Assembly: GCA_022649665.1 (NCBI GenBank)
Contig: JALCOL010000005.1
Span: 104,080 to 168,079, forward strand
Reading direction: 5' to 3'
Source of the DNA: Enterococcaceae bacterium
Lineage (GTDB): Bacteria > Bacillota > Bacilli > Lactobacillales > Enterococcaceae
DNA length: 64,000 nt
Part shown: one piece after another, positions 45,399 through 53,911 of the stretch
Layout: each line of letters starts with the position of its first letter
Position numbering within the stretch: the first letter of the stretch is position 1
Notes under the pieces: model-generated
Database searches by the model: none
Seen by the model: the letters and a program-made list of their open reading frames with translations, nothing else
Told to the model about the DNA's origin: nothing
Position numbers and translations under genes: made by a program

Positions 45399-46562
45399 TT
45401 GGCAGAAAAAATATGGCTTGCCGTCCGCTTGGCATTCAATGGGTTCGTCATCGGGATTACGCTTGCCCTGCTTTTGCGGCTTGTGCCGATCATTGAGCTT
45501 TTAGTCCGAACCGGCTGGTTTATCCCGCTCGGCTGGCTGCTGGTTTTAGCAGTGTTTCTGTTTTTACGGCGGAAAAAGCCGGGGATCGCCGGGTTCGGCC
45601 GCAAGACGACGCTTTTTTGTACGGTCGTTTGTGCGATTATTTTATTGATCAGCTACGGCTGGACGCGCCTTGCCGTCGTGCCGGCTTCGATCATTCGTGA
45701 AGTGTTCAACCAAATGACGTGGACCCTTCCGGCGATCAATTTTGGACTGCTGCTGTTCACGGTCGGCGGCTTTGCAGCGATCATGCTGAAAGAGACTTTC
45801 GCCCCTTCTGCGGCGACATTGGCTGAAAAAAAAGATTCTGCACCGATGAGTGCTGTTGAAAGACGGAAGGCGTTCGCGGCGCTGGGAATGATCGCGGCTT
45901 TTATGCTGCTTTATTTGTTTGTCCCCGCTGTCAAACATTTTTTTGACACGGTCGTAAGCTTGCTGTCGCGGATGGATATCGCCGGTTTGCGCGACTATAT
46001 CCAAAGCTTCGGTTTTTGGGGTCCGGCGATCTCGATCGTTTTGATGATGTTCCAATCGATCGCCGCTCCGCTGCCGGCGGTCGCGATCACATTTGCCAAT
46101 GCGTACGTCTTCGGTTGGGCATTCGGCGCTCTTATTTCTTGGAGCGGTGCGATGTTTGGGGCGATTTTGTGCTTTTATATTTCAAAATTTTTGGGACGGC
46201 CAGTCGTCGAAAAGATCGTTTCAAAAAAAGCATTGGAGAAAATGGACGATTTTTTTGCCGATTACGGCAATTACACGATCGTCATTTTGCGGCTGATCCC
46301 GTTCGTTTCGTTTGATGTCGTCAGCTACGCGGCGGGTTTAACGGCAATGCGCCTCCTGCCGTTTCTGGCAGCGACTGGGATCGGCCAGCTGCCGGCCACG
46401 ATCATTTATTCATTTGTCGGCGGGAACCTCGGCGGCAGCTCGCGGATGCTCTTATACGGCTTGATCGCTTTCGGCGTTTTGATCGCTTTTTCTTTGATCA
46501 TGAAAAAGATCCTGCTGAACAAAAAAGAACGGAGACAAGAAACAAATGGAACCAAATTATAG
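45399..46562 (+). CDS. TVP38/TMEM64-family membrane protein, long form
   Basis: 387 residues from a TTG start with AAGGAGGAA upstream. About four extra membrane helices fill residues 1-170. The TVP38 (SNARE-associated/DedA-like) domain occupies about 190-375, with FWGPAISIVLMMFQSIAAPLPA, FANAYVFGWAFGALISWSGA and FLGRPVVEKI. Related E. coli proteins YdjX and YdjZ flank YdjY. The DedA superfamily is linked to lipid scrambling or transport. The stop overlaps the ferredoxin gene by 17 bases. Confidence 0.8.
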   Translation: MAEKIWLAVRLAFNGFVIGITLALLLRLVPIIELLVRTGWFIPLGWLLVLAVFLFLRRKKPGIAGFGRKTTLFCTVVCAIILLISYGWTRLAVVPASIIREVFNQMTWTLPAINFGLLLFTVGGFAAIMLKETFAPSAATLAEKKDSAPMSAVERRKAFAALGMIAAFMLLYLFVPAVKHFFDTVVSLLSRMDIAGLRDYIQSFGFWGPAISIVLMMFQSIAAPLPAVAITFANAYVFGWAFGALISWSGAMFGAILCFYISKFLGRPVVEKIVSKKALEKMDDFFADYGNYTIVILRLIPFVSFDVVSYAAGLTAMRLLPFLAATGIGQLPATIIYSFVGGNLGGSSRMLLYGLIAFGVLIAFSLIMKKILLNKKERRQETNGTKL

Positions 46563-46914
46563 AGCGGAAACACGCCAATTGGCAGCTGTGATCGCTGATA
46601 AATGTATTTCATGCGGCCGCTGCGTCAAGGTCTGCCGCTTTTTAGCGGAGCGTGTCCACGATCCAAAAAAGTACTTTGGGCAGTTGGAGAACGAAACCGA
46701 TCCTTTGACCCCGTATTCCTGCACATTTTGCCGGCAGTGTGTCCGCGTTTGTCCGGATGATCTTGATCAGCCGCGTGCATATCTTTTGATGCGGCAGGAT
46801 TGGATCAAAAGCCGCCGTAAAAATCCGCTGAAAGCGCTGCGGGCGGTCGACTTTCATCAGAGGCTTTCTTTTTCACCGCTGTTTTGTGCGATCCGAAGGG
46901 GGAAAACCAAATGA
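46546..46914 (+). CDS. Two-cluster ferredoxin-type 4Fe-4S protein
   Basis: 122 residues. Two cluster motifs: CISCGRCVKVCRF (about 21-33) and CTFCRQCVRVCPDDLDQP (about 61-78). The first lacks the usual CP after the fourth cysteine and the second is a normal CxxCxxCxxxCP. No membrane segments, so cytoplasmic. It overlaps both neighbours. It resembles the HdrC-type partner of CCG-domain proteins, and the gene right after encodes such a protein, so together they may form an HdrBC-like electron-transfer pair. Confidence 0.8.
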   Translation: MEPNYRAETRQLAAVIADKCISCGRCVKVCRFLAERVHDPKKYFGQLENETDPLTPYSCTFCRQCVRVCPDDLDQPRAYLLMRQDWIKSRRKNPLKALRAVDFHQRLSFSPLFCAIRRGKTK

Positions 46915-47678
46915 AATATGGCTTTATGGCCGGCTGCTCGCTGAGTTCGGCTGCTCCTTTGCGCGTCAAGCAGACGATCGCTTTTTTAGAAGAATATTAT
47001 CCGGATCTGGTCACGATCCAGACTTGCTGCGGCAAACCAACGAAATATATCGGGAAACAAGAGTTGTATGAAAAGCGCAGGGCGCATTTCAAACAAACAA
47101 TCGCGGACAGCGGTGTCGATGAAATGATCGTTGCCTGTCCCGGATGTATGAGCATTCTCTTGAGCGATACGCAAATTCCGGTCGTCTCTTTATGGGAAAA
47201 GATGCAGGAGCTCGGACTGCCGGAAACATTGTGGGGCAAAGGGAAAAGGTGCGGATTGACATTTGCTGTTCAGCATCCTTGCCCGACGAAAGATTTGCCG
47301 GTAGTTGCTCGAAGCGTTGATTTCCTGCTGGATCAACTGGGCTATTCATACGATGACAGTGCCGCGGCAGCGCGGAAAACCCTTTGCTGCGGGATGGGCG
47401 GGATGTGCGGCGTGACAAATCCGCCGTTCGCCAAAGAATTGGCAGCAAACAAGGTGGCGTCTTTCAGCGCGCAGGCGATCGTAACGTACTGTGCTTCTTG
47501 CCGTGCTGCGATGCAGTTGGGCGGCGGAGCAAGCTGGCATTTATTAGATCTGATATTCGGACCGGTACCGCAAAAAACCAGTGAAGTACCGCAAAATGCA
47601 CTGGCATCGCCGCTCAAAGCGTGGAAAAACCGCTTCTTGCTGGCGCGCTGGCTGAGCGGGCGAAAGGAAGAAAAATGA
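46911..47678 (+). CDS. CCG-domain Fe-S protein (HdrB-like)
   Basis: About 255 residues from ATG 46911 (AAGGGGGA). Two CCG-type cysteine-rich halves: TCCGKPTKY (about 38-46) with CPGCMSILL (about 81-89), and TLCCGMGGMCG (about 160-170) with TYCASCRAAMQLGGG (about 186-200). CCG domains bind non-cubane 4Fe-4S clusters in HdrB and cluster or zinc in GlpC/LutA-type oxidoreductase subunits. It overlaps the ferredoxin gene by 4 bases and the following TVP38 gene. Partner and substrate are unknown. Confidence 0.8.
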   Translation: MKYGFMAGCSLSSAAPLRVKQTIAFLEEYYPDLVTIQTCCGKPTKYIGKQELYEKRRAHFKQTIADSGVDEMIVACPGCMSILLSDTQIPVVSLWEKMQELGLPETLWGKGKRCGLTFAVQHPCPTKDLPVVARSVDFLLDQLGYSYDDSAAAARKTLCCGMGGMCGVTNPPFAKELAANKVASFSAQAIVTYCASCRAAMQLGGGASWHLLDLIFGPVPQKTSEVPQNALASPLKAWKNRFLLARWLSGRKEEK

Positions 47679-48346
47679 AAAAAATCGGGTTGATGGTGGG
47701 ACTGCTCGCAATTGGGATCTTGATCGCGTATCAAACCGGCTGGATCACACGCCTCCAAAACGTCGGCGAGATGCAGCAATGGTTTCAGTCTTTAGGCTTT
47801 GCCGGCTATTTCGCTTTTATCTTGCTGTCAGTCGCAGTTGCAGTTTTTATGCTGCCGGGACAGCTTTTGGCGATCATCGCCGGGATCAGCTATGGCGGTT
47901 TTATTGGCGGCTGGCTGACTGTGATCGGCGCGACGCTCGGCTCAACGCTCTCATTTGTGATCGCGAAGTATTTCGCACGCGACTATGTCGTGGAACGCTT
48001 TGGAAAAAGCAATACTTTCCAAAAAATCGAAGCGGGAGTCAAAGAAAACGGAGTAGAATTTTTGATTTTGACCCGCCTTGTTCCGGTCTTTCCGTATGCG
48101 ATCCAAAGCTATGCGTATGCACTGACCCCGATGACAACCGGGAAATTCACGATCGTTTCATTTTTCACGATGCTGCCGGCGAGCTTTATTTATGCCTATT
48201 TAGCATCGGATATTGCTGTCTACGGCTTTTCGAAGGCGCTGCTCGTTAAATTCGCGATCTTCGGGGTTCTGCTCTTTTTATTGACCTATCTGCCGAAACG
48301 CTATGCAAAAAAGCACAAAATCACGTTGAAAAAGGAGAAGTCTTAA
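47675..48346 (+). CDS. TVP38/TMEM64-family membrane protein, short form
   Basis: About 223 residues from ATG 47675 (GGAAG). About six membrane segments. Signature region FMLPGQLLAIIAGISYGGFIGG (in parts, about 65-86), then GSTLSFVIAKYFARDYV and the LTRLVPVFPYAIQSYAYAL helix-loop typical of TVP38. It is the second such protein in the operon, as E. coli has both YdjX and YdjZ. The stop TAA shares its last base with the ATG of the binding-protein gene. Confidence 0.85.
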   Translation: MKKIGLMVGLLAIGILIAYQTGWITRLQNVGEMQQWFQSLGFAGYFAFILLSVAVAVFMLPGQLLAIIAGISYGGFIGGWLTVIGATLGSTLSFVIAKYFARDYVVERFGKSNTFQKIEAGVKENGVEFLILTRLVPVFPYAIQSYAYALTPMTTGKFTIVSFFTMLPASFIYAYLASDIAVYGFSKALLVKFAIFGVLLFLLTYLPKRYAKKHKITLKKEKS

Positions 48347-49614
48347 TGAAAAAAGGGTTAAAATATTTGGCTGTTTTGGGGATGCTCTTGGGCGGGCTCG
48401 CCGGCTGTAAAACAGGAACAACCGGCTCTTCAGCTGATCCGCAAACGAAAACGACAAAAAAAGCGGCCGCACTGCCGTCTTTCAGCCAAGCGGAAAAAGA
48501 GGCCAAAGGAAAGACCGTCACGTTTTACGGTTACGGCGGTTCAGACACTCAAAATGCTTGGGTCGACGGTGTCATCACCCCGCAAATGAAGGAAAAATAC
48601 AATATCACGGTGAAGCGGGTCCCAATGAATATCGAGGACATCATGAACAAGCTGGTGACGGAAAAAGAAGCGCAGAAGACCAAGGGCGACATCGATACTG
48701 TCTGGATCAACGGCGAGAATTTTTATACGGCGAAACAAGGAAAGCTCTTAGCGGGGCCGCTCCTGGGCAAGATCCCGAATGTCAAAAAATTGATGAATGA
48801 AAAAGATCCGAATGTCGTCCGCGATTTTCAAATCAAAACAGACGGCTATGAAGTGCCTTTTGGAACTGCTCAGCTGACTTTTATCGGCAGCAAAAAAGCG
48901 TTCGCCGGTGAATATCCGACAAGTGCTGAAAAACTGTTGGCCTATGCAAAGGCACATCCGGGACGCATCACCTATCCGGCGCCGCCTGAGTTTACCGGCT
49001 CCGCATTCGTCCGCAATTTATTTTGCGACATCGTCGGGTTCGATGCGCTGAATAAAGCGGGAGATTCATATGACGAACTTTTGAAAGTTTCGCAGCCGGC
49101 GATCGCCTGGTTTAATGAGATCAAACCTTTCCTTTGGCAAGAAGGGAAAACGTATCCGACGACAGCCAGCGAGATGGATGAATTGTTTGCCGACGGTCAA
49201 CTCGATCTGACGTTTAATTATGCACAGATGCATAACGCTGCTCAGCAGGAACAAGGCAAGTTCACGAGCGATGCGCAAAGCTTCCTGCTCGATAAGGGAA
49301 CGCTCACGAATTACAACTATCTCGCGGTGCCGGAAACAGCCAGCGAAAAAGGGGCAGCACTGCTCCTGATCAATGAAATGATCGCCGAAGAGGCCATGAA
49401 GAAAAAAGCGGAATTGCAATACGGCGGTGCGATCCCGCCATATGACTTTACGAAAGTCGACAGCGGCTTCAAGCGCGATGTCGAAGCGCTTTATGCCGAT
49501 AAAGGCGAGGTCAGTTTGGATGAGCTGCAATCCAAACAGATCCCGGAACTTTCTGCGAAAAAGATCCCGGTGATCGAAAAAATTTGGCAGGAGAAAGTGC
49601 TGAATGCCGAGTAA
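48346..49614 (+). CDS. YnjB-like ABC transporter substrate-binding lipoprotein
   Basis: 422 residues. Lipoprotein signal ending LGGLAGCK (lipobox Cys at about 22). Mature protein of extracellular solute-binding type: GYGGSDTQNAWVDGVITP (about 64-81), DTVWINGENFYTAKQGKL (about 118-135), a mid-domain TYPAPPEFTGSAFVRNL, and FADGQLDLTFNYA. These fit YnjB rather than thiamine- or iron-binding proteins, although it is in the same broad group. Ligand unknown. The stop overlaps the permease start by 11 bases. Confidence 0.82.
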   Translation: MKKGLKYLAVLGMLLGGLAGCKTGTTGSSADPQTKTTKKAAALPSFSQAEKEAKGKTVTFYGYGGSDTQNAWVDGVITPQMKEKYNITVKRVPMNIEDIMNKLVTEKEAQKTKGDIDTVWINGENFYTAKQGKLLAGPLLGKIPNVKKLMNEKDPNVVRDFQIKTDGYEVPFGTAQLTFIGSKKAFAGEYPTSAEKLLAYAKAHPGRITYPAPPEFTGSAFVRNLFCDIVGFDALNKAGDSYDELLKVSQPAIAWFNEIKPFLWQEGKTYPTTASEMDELFADGQLDLTFNYAQMHNAAQQEQGKFTSDAQSFLLDKGTLTNYNYLAVPETASEKGAALLLINEMIAEEAMKKKAELQYGGAIPPYDFTKVDSGFKRDVEALYADKGEVSLDELQSKQIPELSAKKIPVIEKIWQEKVLNAE

Positions 49615-50476
49615 AGTACGAACCTGGCTGCGGCTTGCGCCTTTTTTGGCGCTGGTCGGCGGCCTTTTTTTGCTGGCAGCCGGCAAAATGCTGAGTCTCA
49701 GTTTAAACCATTTCCCTTTGCTGGGCCGTTCGGGGTATGATCTGAGCGCTTACCGGACGATTTTGCGCGATCCCGCCTTTTGGCGCAGTGCGCGCTTTAC
49801 GATCAGCCAAGCTTGGATCTCTTCAGCGCTTGTGATGGCTTGTGGTTTGCTTTTTGCAGCGCATGCTGCCCAAAAGCCAAACAACAATTGGCTGAGAAGA
49901 GCTGTCGCGTTGCCGATCAATCTGCCGTATTTGATCGTCAGCGTGATGATTTTGCAGTTTTTCAATCAAGGCGGCTGGCTGGCACGTGTAGCGAATCTTC
50001 TTTTTGCTTTGCCGCCGCAGGCTTTCCCGCTTTTGGTCCATGACCGCTTCGGCTGGGGGATCGGCTTCGTCTATTTGTGGAAGCAGATCCCGTATATTTT
50101 ATTCGTCATGCTGACGATCTTCGCGCGCTTTGACCGCCGGCTGCTCTTGGTCGGCAAAACGCTGGGAGGAAATCCGCGGCAGAATTTTTGGCGGATCACA
50201 TTTCCGATGATCCAAGCGGCTTTTTTCCGAAATTGGCTGATCATTTTGACATTCAGCTTAGGAAATTACGAGGTTCCTTTTCTTCTTGGGAATCAGCGGA
50301 ACCGCACGCTCAGTGTCTACCTTTCACAACTTTATCAAGAAGCGGACCTTTCGACGCGTCCGGTTGCACTTGCCGCCGCGGTGCTGTTTATCTTGCTGAT
50401 CATTTTGAATATTGCCGCGCTGCAGCTGCTCCAAGTTGTTTGTGGAAAAAGGAGGGGAAACCATGGTGCGCGTTAA
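49604..50476 (+). CDS. ABC transporter permease, N-terminal half of YnjC type
   Basis: 290 residues, six or so membrane helices. The EAA-loop region reads GGNPRQNFWRITFPMI (about 186-201), where the ATPase docks. In E. coli YnjC is one polypeptide of about 510 residues with two permease halves; here the halves are separate genes, this being the first. It overlaps the upstream binding-protein gene and the downstream permease gene (14 bases). It is expected to form the membrane channel with the next product. Confidence 0.82.
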   Translation: MPSKVRTWLRLAPFLALVGGLFLLAAGKMLSLSLNHFPLLGRSGYDLSAYRTILRDPAFWRSARFTISQAWISSALVMACGLLFAAHAAQKPNNNWLRRAVALPINLPYLIVSVMILQFFNQGGWLARVANLLFALPPQAFPLLVHDRFGWGIGFVYLWKQIPYILFVMLTIFARFDRRLLLVGKTLGGNPRQNFWRITFPMIQAAFFRNWLIILTFSLGNYEVPFLLGNQRNRTLSVYLSQLYQEADLSTRPVALAAAVLFILLIILNIAALQLLQVVCGKRRGNHGAR

Positions 50477-51254
50477 AAAAAGTTTGCTGATCACCGCTCT
50501 TTTGCTTTATTTTTTGCCGCTCCTTCTTTTTCTTTTGCGCATGTTTGCCGCTGTTTGGCATTATCCGGCGCTTTTTCCGCAAAAGTGGTCGCTGCCGTTT
50601 GCCCGTCTCCAAGACCCCTTGATTTTCCCGGCTTTTTTTAATACGCTGTTTATCGCAAGTACCGCTTCTTTGCTCGGTCTTTTCATCGCGCTTCCGGCTG
50701 CCAAGTCGCTGGCTTTTGACCGCTTTCGCGGAAAACGGTTCGTTGCTTCGCTGATCTATCTGCCTTTGATCTTGCCGCCGGTCGCAGTTTTAAGCGGACT
50801 CCATTACTATTTTATCCAGCTTGCGCTGGACGGGAAAATCAGCGGACTGCTCTTGGTCCATGTTCTATACTTATTGCCGTACCAAGTTCAGCTTCTTTGG
50901 AACGGCTATCGGCAAATAGGATCCGAACTTCTAAACGCCGGCCGAAATTTGGGTGCAAATGATTTTCAAATCTTTTGGCGCATCGAGTATCCGCTTCTTT
51001 GGCCGAGTATTTTCAGCAGTTTTGCCATGGGACTGGCGGTTTCGGTTTCTCAATATTTGACGACATTCATGATCGGCGGCGGAAATTATTTGACTTTGCC
51101 GCTCCTATTGATGCCGTATGCCCAAAACGGCAAAGATCAATTGGCAGCATTTCTCTCATTTCTTTTAGTTCTCTGCGGCATCGGACCAATGCTCTTGGCA
51201 GAAAGATGGACCGTTCATTACAAAGATCGAATGAAAGGAGAACGCCGAAAATGA
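50463..51254 (+). CDS. ABC transporter permease, C-terminal half of YnjC type
   Basis: About 263 residues from ATG 50463, preceded by GGAGGGGAAA. About six helices; LFIALPAAKSLAFDRFRGKRF is near residue 80 and the EAA loop GANDFQIFWRIEYPLLWPS is at about 162-180. Partner of the preceding permease. The stop overlaps the ATPase ATG (ATGA), giving tight coupling of YnjC-like and YnjD-like products. Confidence 0.82.
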   Translation: MVRVKKSLLITALLLYFLPLLLFLLRMFAAVWHYPALFPQKWSLPFARLQDPLIFPAFFNTLFIASTASLLGLFIALPAAKSLAFDRFRGKRFVASLIYLPLILPPVAVLSGLHYYFIQLALDGKISGLLLVHVLYLLPYQVQLLWNGYRQIGSELLNAGRNLGANDFQIFWRIEYPLLWPSIFSSFAMGLAVSVSQYLTTFMIGGGNYLTLPLLLMPYAQNGKDQLAAFLSFLLVLCGIGPMLLAERWTVHYKDRMKGERRK

Positions 51255-52273
51255 TCGAACTCGAAAAAGTTTCGAAAACCTACGACGGCCGCACGGCGCT
51301 GAAAGAAGTCACCCTTCAGATCATTGAAGGCGAATGGCTGACGATCCTCGGGCCTTCAGGGAGCGGAAAAAGCACACTGCTCAAGCTGTTAGCCCAATTA
51401 GAAAAGCCGTCTGCCGGAAAAATCACTTCGGCAGACGGTCACGTGCCGCGCGGTGTGCTGGTCTTTCAAGACGGCCTGCTTTTTCCGCATTTGAATGTCT
51501 TCGAAAATATCGCATTCGGATTGGAAGTAAAGCATTTGAAAAAAACAAAGATTCGTGAGAAGGTTGAAGAGATCTTGCGTGTGATCGGAATGAGCGGATT
51601 TGCTGAACGCTATCCAGCAGAGCTCTCGGGCGGTCAAGCCCAGCGCGTCGCACTGGCGCGGGCGCTTGTTTTATCGCCCGCACTGCTGCTGCTGGACGAG
51701 CCTTTTTCCAGTTTAGATCCGCTGCTTCGCAGTGAGCTGCGGCAATTCGTCAAAAAAATCCAGCAGCAGCTCGCTTTGACAGTCGTCTTTGTGACGCACG
51801 ATCAAGCGGAAAGCTATCTGTTATCAGATCGCATCGCGCTGCTGCTGGACGGTGTGATCCAACAAGTCGCTGCGCCGTTCAAACTTTCGCAAGCGCCGCG
51901 GAATTTGGCAGTTGCGCGTTTTTTAGGAAACTATAATTTTATCCCAGTGGAACTGCAAGCGGGAACGCTGAAGGCACCGTTTGGCCGTTTTGCTTGGACC
52001 GCCCAAAATGAATCAGGCCGCTATTGGTGGGCATTGCCTTATACAGCAGATGTATCGCTGGCAGCTGACTTTTCCGAAAAGACAAATTTTCGCGTGGTGC
52101 GTTCCGCGTGGGACGGCGAACATTGGCAAACAGAGATAGATGCGGCCGGGATCACTTGCCTTTTTTATCAAAACCAACCGCACACAGCTGGTGAACACGT
52201 GCAGTTGCGGCTTGGCGCGGAAAGGGGACTTTTATATGAAAATCTCGATTCTGATCCCCGTCTATCGTTTTGA
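51251..52273 (+). CDS. YnjD-like ABC transporter ATP-binding protein
   Basis: 340 residues from ATG 51251. Walker A GPSGSGKSTLL (about 36-46), Q-loop VFQDGLLFPHLN, signature LSGGQAQRVALARAL (about 125-139), Walker B LLLLDEPFSSLDP, and switch histidine FVTHDQAES. The C-terminal 110 residues form a regulatory-type extension. Powers import by the two permeases. A longer frame starting at 50975 only covers antisense-like sequence inside the permease gene and is rejected. It overlaps the GT2 gene. Confidence 0.88.
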   Translation: MIELEKVSKTYDGRTALKEVTLQIIEGEWLTILGPSGSGKSTLLKLLAQLEKPSAGKITSADGHVPRGVLVFQDGLLFPHLNVFENIAFGLEVKHLKKTKIREKVEEILRVIGMSGFAERYPAELSGGQAQRVALARALVLSPALLLLDEPFSSLDPLLRSELRQFVKKIQQQLALTVVFVTHDQAESYLLSDRIALLLDGVIQQVAAPFKLSQAPRNLAVARFLGNYNFIPVELQAGTLKAPFGRFAWTAQNESGRYWWALPYTADVSLAADFSEKTNFRVVRSAWDGEHWQTEIDAAGITCLFYQNQPHTAGEHVQLRLGAERGLLYENLDSDPRLSF

Positions 52274-52916
52274 ACCGAATTTAGCACAATTATTGGTGCA
52301 GCTGGAGACGTTTGCGGGAGAAAAAGAAATCATCTGTGCAGTTGCTGCGCCAAATTGGGAAATGGAAAAGGTGATGAGCGAGTTTCCAGCGGTCCGCTGG
52401 CTGCGAGTTTCAAAAGCCAACCGCGGTTTGCAGCTGGCAGCTGCACTGGCCGCAGCGTCCGGCACCAGCTGCTGGATCTTGCATGCGGACAGTCGTTTGG
52501 TTTGTGAGCGCGACTATTTAGCAGAAATCAGGCAGCATTCATCGCAAGTTGGTTTTTTCTCCTTGCGCTTTTCTGTACCGTCGCTGTTTTTTCGCCTTTT
52601 AGCCCAAACCTCTAATTTTCGCGCCCGCCGCCTGCATTTGATTTTCGGCGATCAGGGACTTTTTGCTCCGCGCGCCTGGCTAGAAGCAAGCGGCGGGATC
52701 CCGCCGCTTGCTTTGATGGAGGATTGGGAGCTCAGCCGCAAACTGCGAAAATATCCATTTTATCAAAGCCCGCTCGTTCTGGAAACTTCTGCTCGACGTT
52801 TTCTTGCAGGCGGGAAGTGGCGGGTATTCTGGAAGATGCAGCAGATCAAATGTTTATTTCTGCTGGGAGTTCCGCCGGAAAAATTGGCCGCGATCTACCG
52901 AAAGGGGCAGGAATGA
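52236..52916 (+). CDS. GT2-type glycosyltransferase, rSAM/selenodomain-associated transferase 2 family
   Basis: About 226 residues. It opens ISILIPVYRFEPNLAQLL, has the DxD-like LHADSRL (about 87-93), FGDQGLFAPR (about 139-148) and LMEDWELSRKLRK (about 161-173). Together these mark the TIGR04283-type transferases, named for co-occurrence with radical-SAM/selenodomain genes; no such radical-SAM gene is found in this window. The sugar donor and acceptor are unknown. The start lies 38 bases inside the ATPase gene. It overlaps the kinase-like gene by 4 bases. Confidence 0.8.
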   Translation: MKISILIPVYRFEPNLAQLLVQLETFAGEKEIICAVAAPNWEMEKVMSEFPAVRWLRVSKANRGLQLAAALAAASGTSCWILHADSRLVCERDYLAEIRQHSSQVGFFSLRFSVPSLFFRLLAQTSNFRARRLHLIFGDQGLFAPRAWLEASGGIPPLALMEDWELSRKLRKYPFYQSPLVLETSARRFLAGGKWRVFWKMQQIKCLFLLGVPPEKLAAIYRKGQE

Positions 52917-53911
52917 TGAATGTATCACCAAAAGAAGTCGATGCGTATCTGCGCGAAGCAAAACCGAATGTTCATGGGTTGAAAGAGCCTTTTTACGTGA
53001 AGTTTTTGGCGCAAGGCGAATACAATATGAACTTTCTGATCCAAACATTGGAAAAGAAATTTGTTTTTCGCGTGAATGTCGGCGGCAGCCAGCTTCAGTT
53101 GAAAAATCAAATTACATATGAGTATCAAGCGCTGTTGGCGCTGCTTCCTTCTAAACGCACTCCGCGGCCGTATTTTGTCGACGATTCGAAAAGCATCCTT
53201 CCTTACGGCCTGTTGATCATGGAATACTTGCCGGGAAGACCGCTCGATTATCAGCGCGATCTTTTGAAGGCTGCCGATATTTTTGCGGCGATCCACCAAA
53301 CGGATATTTCAGCTGATCGCCATTTTCTATGGGAAAAAAAGCTGTTCAGTGCGCGCGTCGAAGAAAGCGCGCGGCTGTTGGCGCCTTTTTTGCAAAATGA
53401 GGAAATGCCGCTGGAAACCAAAGAGCTGCTGCAGTTTTTCTTCAATTGGTGTGTCAAGCATCAAAATGGTGAAAGCTATTTTGAAAAGCAGCAGTGGTGG
53501 GTCATCAACAATACAGAAGTCAATTCGCATAATTTCATTATCGGCCCGGAGAAAAGCTGGCTGGTCGATTGGGAAAAGCCGGTGATCTCCCACCCTTGTC
53601 AGGATTTGACGCAGTTCATGGTCAAAACGACCACTTCTTGGCGCAGCGAGATCGTATTATCAGCTGCCGAAAAAAATACGTTTTTAACGGCCTATTGTAC
53701 AAAAATCGGTCGCGATGCGGCGGAAGTTGCGGAAAGCATCCGCCTGTATGAGCCGTATATGTATTTGCGTGCGCTCAGCTGGTGCGCGATGGCGCTTGCG
53801 GCCTATCAGGCGAAGCCGCTGAAAAATGAAGCAATCTATCAAAAGATCCGGCAATTTCTGGCGCCGCAATATATCCAAGAAATCATGAAGGAGTGCGGTG
53901 TTGAAAAATGA
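52913..53911 (+). CDS. Aminoglycoside-phosphotransferase/choline-kinase-fold protein with altered active site
   Basis: About 332 residues. Overall APH/choline-kinase fold: N-lobe strand KFVFRVNVGG (about 41-50), hinge LIMEYLPGRPL (about 98-108), and the catalytic loop region VINNTEVNSHNFII followed by WLVDWEKP. In active APH enzymes the loop reads HxDxxxxN; here the first His is Asn and the catalytic Asp is Glu, while the later Asn and the metal-binding Asp (VDWE) remain. It may be a weak or repurposed kinase, or a binding protein. It overlaps genes on both sides. Confidence 0.72.
   Translation: MMNVSPKEVDAYLREAKPNVHGLKEPFYVKFLAQGEYNMNFLIQTLEKKFVFRVNVGGSQLQLKNQITYEYQALLALLPSKRTPRPYFVDDSKSILPYGLLIMEYLPGRPLDYQRDLLKAADIFAAIHQTDISADRHFLWEKKLFSARVEESARLLAPFLQNEEMPLETKELLQFFFNWCVKHQNGESYFEKQQWWVINNTEVNSHNFIIGPEKSWLVDWEKPVISHPCQDLTQFMVKTTTSWRSEIVLSAAEKNTFLTAYCTKIGRDAAEVAESIRLYEPYMYLRALSWCAMALAAYQAKPLKNEAIYQKIRQFLAPQYIQEIMKECGVEK

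Noticed and set aside
50975..51250. N-terminal extension of the YnjD-like ATPase
   Set aside because: The in-frame upstream sequence overlaps the permease gene, gives non-ABC residues, and the ATG at 51251 produces the standard ATPase N terminus.
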